Below, piece by piece: positions 6,881 to 11,184 of a DNA stretch of 11,184 nt. The notes beneath the pieces were generated by a model, which searched no databases, was not told the origin of the DNA, and was given only the letters and a program-made list of their open reading frames with translations. Source of the stretch: Desulfobacterales bacterium (GTDB lineage: Bacteria > Desulfobacterota > Desulfobacteria > Desulfobacterales > JAHEIW01); the NCBI GenBank assembly GCA_030145015.1, contig JAQYWI010000174.1, forward strand, positions 1 through 11,184, written 5' to 3'. The number at the start of each line of letters is the position of its first letter. Position 1 is the first letter of the stretch. The translations under genes and the position numbers were made by a program.

Positions 6881-7588
6881 TCAATCGCTGCCAAGCTCAG
6901 TAATTTTTTTGATTCTCTCCAGAACGATTGATCGCCGACCCTGGCTTGCCTGATCAGGATATAGGTGACCCGGCAAGGCGTCCAGAAATAATTCATCCTC
7001 CAAAAATCCCTGAAATGATTTAATGATGAAATCTTTCAGATCCGGTTCTGAGTTTTTGATATCCTCTAATATCTCGACTCGTCCGTTAATGATGTTGATG
7101 ATATCCTCCATATCATGGCTTGCGAGATAATCTGCTCTGCCGCGACCAAAAAATGCATCGATCTTTGTCCCTAAAAAATACGGGGCCGTGACGATTAGAA
7201 TTTCCAAATTTGGCTCTAATTCAATTGTTACCGAATTTTTTATTGCCGGCAGATACCATCTATTCGAGAAACCGAGGATATTCTCATCTGTCGGCATTAC
7301 ATCTACAATAACGTCGTTGATGTACCAGCGACAAATCGGGTCATCTTTTTGCATTTTCTGGAAAAAGCCTAATTCTCTTAGCGTCTTTTCCAGCTGATGA
7401 TAGTCCACTCTCGAAGCAACTTCGACAATTATATCGACATCTTTTGTTGCTCTTATTTCGGGTTCTGCTTTGTCTGTTATATGGAAACCTGTTGCAGATC
7501 CACCAAGAAAAACTACTTTTGGCCTGAGCGGGCCAAGCTTTTCGGCAACTTGCTTTATCATCTCTGTGTGGATCGAATGTTGCTTCAT
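6881..7588 (-). CDS. Nucleotidyltransferase, probable toxin of a two-gene module
   Basis: This 235-residue protein has a minimal nucleotidyltransferase core: VVFLGGSATGFH (25-36), TKDVDIIVE (48-56; D50 and D52) and VIVDVMP (93-99; D96 as the third carboxylate). It then has KIDAFFGRGRADYLASHDME (142-161) continuing DIINIINGR (162-170), a block recurrent in AbiEii-like and related stand-alone nucleotidyltransferases. All three expected acidic ligands are present, so it is probably active. It lies directly downstream of a 168-residue winged-helix-like protein, in the antitoxin-then-toxin order of AbiE systems, which is why I infer a toxin; the target is unknown. The ATG at 7588 has no ribosome site at normal distance. 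The AAGGA at 7611-7607 instead serves a four-codon mini-ORF whose stop overlaps this ATG. An antibiotic-type nucleotidyltransferase function is the alternative, less likely given the partner. Confidence 0.8.
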   Translation of the reverse strand: MKQHSIHTEMIKQVAEKLGPLRPKVVFLGGSATGFHITDKAEPEIRATKDVDIIVEVASRVDYHQLEKTLRELGFFQKMQKDDPICRWYINDVIVDVMPTDENILGFSNRWYLPAIKNSVTIELEPNLEILIVTAPYFLGTKIDAFFGRGRADYLASHDMEDIINIINGRVEILEDIKNSEPDLKDFIIKSFQGFLEDELFLDALPGHLYPDQASQGRRSIVLERIKKITELGSD

Positions 7589-7611
7589 GTTTTTTGCATT
7601 ACGAAATCCTT
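7585..7611 (-). promoter_or_regulatory. Coupling junction: ribosome site and four-codon mini-ORF between antitoxin and toxin
   Basis: AAGGA (7611-7607) lies seven bases before an ATG (7599-7597) that overlaps the antitoxin stop (TAATG). That ATG opens a frame M-Q-K-T-stop (7599-7585), whose TGA overlaps the toxin ATG (ATGA, 7588-7585). Toxin synthesis would thus depend on termination and reinitiation twice over. The sequence facts are direct; translation of the mini-ORF is inference. Confidence 0.5.
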
Positions 7612-8105
7612 GATTGGATTTCTTTTATAGCAATTTTTCTTTCACGGGCCCTTCCATCGCGGATGGCATCGACGAGTGCAAGTAATTCATATAGTTTTGG
7701 ATCGACTTTACAGGCATGGGGCACCGAGCTGTAAAGAGGGGAAAATTCATAGCCGCGCACTTGCCCTTCCGGGTCGGGCCAAACCGGCGGCGGCTCATCG
7801 GGCTGCGTGATAAGCTCTTTTAAGGGTTGGGCAGCATAACTTGTGGCTATTCCCCTGGTAATGCCACCGCGATCTGGGGGATAAGCATATTTAACGCCGT
7901 GTATTAAGAATTCGAGTAAATTGCGTTTAACAGGGATTTTTCTGTGCATGTCCATTAGCTGGGCGGCAACGGCGCGCTTGACACCGGCATGCACTTCCGA
8001 GGCACTCATAGACAGCTCATATGATAGAGCCGGATAAGACCACTCAGAGCCATTTCTCACTAACAGCTTTAACATAATAACAATATCTTGCGGTTTTAAT
8101 ATCAT
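7599..8105 (-). CDS. Winged-helix-like protein, probable antitoxin/repressor of the nucleotidyltransferase
   Basis: This is a 168-residue protein whose family name I cannot give. Residues 5-60 look like a DNA-binding helix-turn-helix: LKLLVRNGSEWSYPALSYEL, then SMSASEVHAGVKRAVAAQLM. A central block follows with HGVKYAYPPDRGGITRGIAT (69-88), YAAQPL, and a proline-rich linker (PDEPPPVWPDPEG, 102-114). The C-terminus is helical and includes a KLYELLALVDAIRDGRARER segment (137-156). It precedes the nucleotidyltransferase by ten bases, with overlapping stop/start coupling. A palindrome fills the spacer of its promoter, which fits an autorepressor. The ATG at 8105 leaves only six bases to the -10 box; a later ATG (Met11) is possible but has no ribosome site. 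Assignment as antitoxin rests on context and the HTH-like region. Confidence 0.72.
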   Translation of the reverse strand: MILKPQDIVIMLKLLVRNGSEWSYPALSYELSMSASEVHAGVKRAVAAQLMDMHRKIPVKRNLLEFLIHGVKYAYPPDRGGITRGIATSYAAQPLKELITQPDEPPPVWPDPEGQVRGYEFSPLYSSVPHACKVDPKLYELLALVDAIRDGRARERKIAIKEIQSRIS

Positions 8106-8111
8106 GACCTT

Positions 8112-8140
8112 ATTCTATTCGCGAATCGCGAATTACGCAA
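8112..8140 (-). promoter_or_regulatory. Promoter with a 17-bp palindrome as its spacer, before the HTH/nucleotidyltransferase pair
   Basis: On the minus strand TTGCGT (8140-8135) and TAGAAT (8117-8112) are separated by exactly 17 bases. The perfect palindrome ATTCGCGATTCGCGAAT (8133-8117; 8-bp arms, 1-base centre) fills that spacer. A bound repressor would block RNA polymerase. The -10 box ends six bases before the ATG at 8105, again implying a leaderless or nearly leaderless message; an AAGG sits in those six bases. The palindrome is certain, while the promoter boxes (3/6 and 5/6 matches) are a prediction. Confidence 0.6.
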
Positions 8141-8195
8141 GGATTATTTATCAATTTCTCGGCTTTTACCAAAAGAACGGCAATGAATGCCTTTT

Positions 8196-9479
8196 TTAAT
8201 TACTGTCCGGCGGCGGATCGGCATCCGAGCCGTCCGGCAGCTGTTTTGCGGTTTCGTCGTCGAGTTCCAGGGCCGGGATGGTCGGGATCTGGCCGCCGAT
8301 GATGCCCTGCATGTCGCCGTAGAGGCCGGCGGTGTTTTTTACGACGCGCTCGATTTCTTTTTCGCGCTGCTTCCAGTGCTTTTCCATGGCCCGGCGCTCT
8401 TTGTTGAGCTGCTCCTGCATCGAGGTGAAGGCTTCGATGATGCCTTCGATTTTCTGCTTGAACTCCACACCGGCAAGGTACTGGTAGAGCGCTTCCATTT
8501 TTTCGCTCTTGCCGGTCGAGGCGGAGCGCTCCCGGCTGATAGCCTCCAATTGCTCGCGCAGCGCAGCGGCAAGCGGAATGGCGCACAGCGGGTCGCTGAC
8601 CCAGACGCCGTCGACCTGCCCGAAGCGTTTGATGCCGGCCGGCAAAACGACCGAGACCAGGATGGCAATCGAGGCGCGGGTCTCGATCATGTCGTCCTTG
8701 AGCTTGGGGATCCACCCGTTGCTCCAGGCCTTGGTGTTTTTGGTTTCCCACAGCAGGACACCGCATTCGCCACCCATGGGTGTGCGCACGGTCTGAACCA
8801 GATCGGCCCCCTTAATCCCCTTGGGCACGGGCTGGATGTCGTCGTGAATAAAAAAGCCTTTCAGCTGGGCTTCGAAGTCCTGTTCCAGGACCTCGCCCTG
8901 GGTTTCCATGGAGCCCTGCTCGACCTTGCGTTTCATGTCCGCGAGGGATGCATTAAGATCGTTGATCACCTTGTCTTTTTCCAGGTCCTTGAGTCGGTTC
9001 TCCTCCGCAATTTTTTTTGAAGTTTCTACGCGTATCTTTTCCCGCTCCTCATCCAATTTGCGGGCCACTTCCAGCTCCAGCGATTCAGTGGCCTCTTTCA
9101 GTTTGCGCTGTTCTTTGCGCAGCTCCAGCTCCTGTTTTCTGAAATTCTTTATGGACTCATCCTTTTCTTGGAGGGCGCCCTCCAACTCCTTGAGCTGTTC
9201 CCCGTATTGCCCCTCGAGCTTTTTGGCCGCCTTCTTTTCGGCTTCAGACAGGCGCTCTTTCAGTTTGGCCTCGATTTCATCGTCAATGGCTTCCTGTTTT
9301 TTGGAGATCTGTTTTTCCTGCGCCTTCAGCGCCTTGCTCTTCTCTTTAACCTCGGCTTCGCGCTTTTTCACATCCTCAAGCAGCTCTTCCTTCAGATGCT
9401 TCCGAATGCGCCCGGTCAGCGCGTCCGACATCTCAAATTCCTGCCCGCAATTCGGGCAGGTGATCATTCCCTGTTCCAT
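8196..9479 (-). CDS. DUF2130 coiled-coil protein, intact copy
   Basis: This 427-residue protein has three parts. An N-terminal CPNCGQEF (8-15) is a minimal zinc-ribbon-like CxxC. A long charged coiled coil runs from about 25 to 190. A globular domain (about 195-315) is typical of DUF2130: VLEQDFEAQLKGFF (197-210), KGADLVQTV (223-231), WETKNTKAWSNGWIPKLKDD (244-263) and a hydrophobic IAILVSVVLP strand (271-280). The spacing of E199 or E203, D226 and the E245-T-K247 pair resembles a PD-(D/E)XK nuclease core; this is my inference, and the biochemical role of the family is not established. A second helical region (330-385) and an acidic tail complete it. The ATG at 9479 has GAAAGG about ten bases upstream; ATG at codon 5 is an alternative start. 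Two broken copies of its 3' end lie at 6449-6784 and 693-773. Confidence 0.85.
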   Translation of the reverse strand: MEQGMITCPNCGQEFEMSDALTGRIRKHLKEELLEDVKKREAEVKEKSKALKAQEKQISKKQEAIDDEIEAKLKERLSEAEKKAAKKLEGQYGEQLKELEGALQEKDESIKNFRKQELELRKEQRKLKEATESLELEVARKLDEEREKIRVETSKKIAEENRLKDLEKDKVINDLNASLADMKRKVEQGSMETQGEVLEQDFEAQLKGFFIHDDIQPVPKGIKGADLVQTVRTPMGGECGVLLWETKNTKAWSNGWIPKLKDDMIETRASIAILVSVVLPAGIKRFGQVDGVWVSDPLCAIPLAAALREQLEAISRERSASTGKSEKMEALYQYLAGVEFKQKIEGIIEAFTSMQEQLNKERRAMEKHWKQREKEIERVVKNTAGLYGDMQGIIGGQIPTIPALELDDETAKQLPDGSDADPPPDSN

Positions 9480-9541
9480 GATTCAAAACCTTTCAACCTG
9501 AGGGGCCAGGTCTTTGTTTGACTTTTGTGGATGCGGAAATT

Positions 9542-9610
9542 AGCCACAGACCCACACAGACTCACACAAACGTTCAAACAACTAAAATTTATCCACAGAT
9601 TACGCAGATT
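9542..9610. repeat. CACAGACTCACACA and CGCAGATT-type short repeats
   Basis: AGCCACAGACCCACACAGAC, then TCACACAAACG, is followed by CCACAGATTACGCAGATT. The first phrase recurs at 9984-10014 and its first ten bases at 1011-1020. Low-complexity intergenic DNA, not coding. Confidence 0.65.
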
Positions 9611-9651
9611 AAAAATTTAAGTTAAAGTAAAATTAGCCACCCCGGTTAATT

Positions 9652-9680
9652 CCTCCACAAAGATTGGCGGACAAGTCCGC
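9652..9680 (+). repeat. 29-base repeat, left copy of an inverted pair
   Basis: CCTCCACAAAGATTGGCGGA followed by CAAGTCCGC. The reverse complement, differing at two or three positions, is at 10061-10089. The two are about 380 bases apart and enclose the hairpin at 9713, the CGGTAAAT unit at 9820 and several short tandem repeats. Confidence 0.6.
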
Positions 9681-9712
9681 TGCGCTCCATATTTCAAGCC
9701 TTCTTTATCGGC

Positions 9713-9741
9713 ATTGGAGGTGCCAAATTGGCACCTCCAAT
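9713..9741. repeat. Perfect 14-bp inverted repeat (strong hairpin)
   Basis: ATTGGAGGTGCCAA and TTGGCACCTCCAAT flank a single A. A folded RNA would have about 12 base pairs and a 5-base loop, followed on the plus strand by TTTTC, so it could act as a weak terminator for plus-strand transcripts. No plus-strand gene ends here, so its role is open. Confidence 0.7.
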
Positions 9742-9819
9742 TTTCTAATTCAGAATCTATATAACTATTAAACTATTTAATATTCGGATTAATTTTAGTG
9801 GCAGGCAATCAATCTGCCT

Positions 9820-9900
9820 ATTATACTAAAAAACGGGTAAATTATCAAGATTATTACGAAAATGGTAATGATTACTATTGTTTGGCCAATGGCCAAACAA
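9820..9900 (+). repeat. CGGTAAAT repeat unit plus hairpin, copy D
   Basis: ATTATACTAAAAAACGGGTA, then AATTATCAAGATTATTA (9820-9856), is the closest relative of copy C. Twenty-one bases later comes a perfect hairpin TTGTTTGGCC-AAT-GGCCAAACAA (9878-9900). The open frame that crosses it (9798-10019) is made of repeats and is not a gene. Confidence 0.6.
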
Positions 9901-10057
9901 GCTCAAGGCTGAAAGCTCAAAGCTCAAAGGGTCCGCAGATTTCGCAGATTTACGCAGATTACAAAAATAAGTTCGGTAAAGTCAGCCACAGACTCACACA
10001 GACACACACAAACAATTAAAAACAGGTACAAGGTTCAGGGTTCAAGGTTCAAGGTTA
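9901..10057. repeat. Short tandem repeat cluster (AAAGCTC, CGCAGATT, CACACAGA, AGGTTCA types)
   Basis: 9901-9929 is built of AAAGCTC-like 7-mers. 9931-9960 holds TCCGCAGAT, TTCGCAGATT and TACGCAGATT. 9984-10014 holds CACAGACTCACACAGACACA followed by CACAAAC. 10024-10057 holds nearly five 7-mers of AGGTTCA type. The first two arrays repeat the order seen at 521-581, in each case downstream of a CGGTAAAT unit and hairpin. Confidence 0.7.
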
Positions 10058-10060
10058 TCC

Positions 10061-10089
10061 GCAGACTTGTCCGCCAATCTTTTTGGAGG
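10061..10089 (-). repeat. 29-base repeat, right copy of an inverted pair
   Basis: Reverse complement of 9652-9680 apart from a few positions (GCAGACTTGTCCGCCAATCT, then TTTTGGAGG). It is followed by TTACGCAGATTTC, another CGCAGATT phrase. Confidence 0.6.
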
Positions 10090-10219
10090 ATTACGCAGAT
10101 TTCTATAAGTAATCAGGTTAAATAGTTAAATCGTTGATCGGTCAAATAGTTAAAAACCAGGGCTGAGGCTAAAACCAGTTCTGAGTGGGCAGAATAGCTG
10201 AAAGTGCAAGGTGTCAGCA

Positions 10220-11184
10220 TCAGAAAATAAGCTGATAACGGGTTCCGGCGCCTTGACCTAATTTCTGGATAAACGCTTTTTTAGTCAGCGTCTGAAGTGC
10301 GTATTGAACAGTTCGACGCGGCAAGCGCGTATTTTTTTGGATATCAGAAACTTTCAGACGTTTTTCCGGGCTGGATTTAAAACAATTCAAAACGACAAGG
10401 GCTGATTCGGAGAGTTTTTGTAATTGTGCAAAGCGGTTACGATAAACTTCAATATCGGATAAAGACGACCGAAGTGTCTTGGCGAAGAACCATGCCAGGG
10501 GTTCGATTTTGTATTTTTGGGGGTCATCATGAAATTTGCCTTCCGAGCATTGGTGCAGCGTGGTGTAGTAAAGAGACCGGTTTTGTTCAATATGTCGATC
10601 AATTGCAATATATGGTGCTATTTCCTTCAGATATTTATCATCGGATTGAAGCAACGACAGAATAAAAAGGGCTCGCCCAAGCCGACCATTACCGTCCTGG
10701 AAAGGGTGGATCGCCAAAAACCGAAATACAAACTCTGTAGCAACCAGTAAAGGCCAGGGATTTTCGCGAATGTTCAAATTATACCAGTTCACAAGATCTG
10801 CCATTGCTGTGACCGTAATAATCCCAGGCGGAGATGGGTCCAGGACCACCCTTTGTTCACCGGTTTTGTGATTGATAGAAATAACCCGGTTAGGGGTTTT
10901 CTTATATCCGCCGGCAAAATTTGCTGCCTGTGGATAATACCGGAGCAAATCATGGTGCAGGCCTCGAATGCTTACCTCTGTTAAAGGAAAAAGCTCTTTC
11001 GCTTGAAGATAAACGGTTGAAAGTATCTGGCGACAGCCAACCACCTCCTCGACGCTACGTTCTCTATCTTTTTCAAGTTTGTCCAAAATAAATATCTTGT
11101 TTTCCTCAAATGCCGTTGTTTTACCATCTTTTTGCAATATCGTATCGACCCACTCGATCTCCCGGTCCGTTAAAACGGCATTTT
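10220..11184 (-). CDS. Fic-domain protein (probable AMP transferase), 5' end outside the window
   Basis: The frame is open from the right edge to a TGA at 10220 (321 visible codons). The first possible internal start is TTG at 11137, but the reading frame continues upstream with NAVLTDREIEWVDTIL and no ATG, so I treat the gene as cut by the edge. Counting from that TTG, the Fic signature HPFQDGNGRLGR is at 144-155, complete with catalytic His and the anion-binding DGNGR. TAFEEN at 8-13 fits the autoinhibitory (S/T)xxxE(G/N) motif placed N-terminally, as in class II Fic proteins. A winged-helix domain ends the protein (about 245-305: VSDIQKNTRLPRRTVQYALQ). Fic enzymes usually attach AMP from ATP to a hydroxyl side chain of a target protein; this target is unknown. 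The HTH tail suggests DNA binding or autoregulation. It faces away from its leftward neighbour's control and looks self-contained. Confidence 0.9.
   Translation of the reverse strand, partial: NAVLTDREIEWVDTILQKDGKTTAFEENKIFILDKLEKDRERSVEEVVGCRQILSTVYLQAKELFPLTEVSIRGLHHDLLRYYPQAANFAGGYKKTPNRVISINHKTGEQRVVLDPSPPGIITVTAMADLVNWYNLNIRENPWPLLVATEFVFRFLAIHPFQDGNGRLGRALFILSLLQSDDKYLKEIAPYIAIDRHIEQNRSLYYTTLHQCSEGKFHDDPQKYKIEPLAWFFAKTLRSSLSDIEVYRNRFAQLQKLSESALVVLNCFKSSPEKRLKVSDIQKNTRLPRRTVQYALQTLTKKAFIQKLGQGAGTRYQLIF

Noticed and set aside
8187..9521. Long plus-strand frames opposite the DUF2130 gene
   Set aside because: Translations are rich in Leu/Phe/Ser as expected for the antisense of a coiled coil; the minus-strand protein is the recognised family.
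9798..10019. 73-codon plus-strand frame
   Set aside because: It is made of the CGGTAAAT unit, a hairpin and short tandem repeats, all of which occur elsewhere as non-coding repeats.
9901..10057. CRISPR-like array of short repeats
   Set aside because: Units are 7-10 bases and contiguous, with no spacers and no cas genes in the window.

Overview
This window looks like an accessory (defence/toxin-antitoxin type) stretch of a bacterial chromosome. Coding blocks are separated by AT-rich, repeat-filled intergenic DNA. The style of that DNA (short tandem repeats of the CGCAGATT, AAAGCTC and AGGTTCA kinds, and GGGGACGTCC-bearing repeats) together with the gene content suggests an environmental Gram-negative such as a Desulfobacterota-like lineage. 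That assignment is inference: there is no rRNA or tRNA to anchor it.

Layout. 1-222 (-): N-terminal end of an AAA_14/DUF4143-type ATPase that runs off the left edge, with a promoter overlapped by a perfect palindrome. 243-1885: about 1.6 kb without a convincing intact gene. It holds two imperfect direct copies of a ~230 bp repeat, a small relic of a DUF2130 gene, short tandem repeats and, at its right end, a symmetric set of GGTTGCA half-sites in front of the next operon. 1886-3651 (+): a visibly G+C-rich two-gene AbiE-type module, abiEi antitoxin/repressor and abiEii nucleotidyltransferase toxin, with a 4-base overlap. 3843-6317 (-): a large MscS-family mechanosensitive channel with a signal peptide and periplasmic coiled-coil domain. 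6449-6784 (-): a second, truncated DUF2130 copy. 8105-6881 (-): a compact pair, a winged-helix-like protein followed by a nucleotidyltransferase, best read as a divergent AbiE-like toxin-antitoxin module. 8196-9479 (-): the intact DUF2130 coiled-coil protein. 9480-10219: repeat-rich non-coding DNA. 10220-11184 (-): a Fic-domain protein with a C-terminal winged helix, cut by the right edge.

How it fits together. Four separate modules (DUF4143 ATPase, AbiE, HTH/nucleotidyltransferase pair, Fic) belong to families tied to toxin-antitoxin systems, phage defence or selfish genes. The most interesting unit is the 6.4-8.5 kb segment. The HTH/nucleotidyltransferase pair lies between two same-orientation 336 bp copies of the DUF2130 3' end. 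Its promoter spacer is a 17-bp palindrome, and its toxin start is joined to the antitoxin stop through a four-codon mini-ORF. The ATPase gene at the left edge has the same unusual geometry: an operator-like palindrome over the promoter and a -10 box ending only six bases before the ATG.
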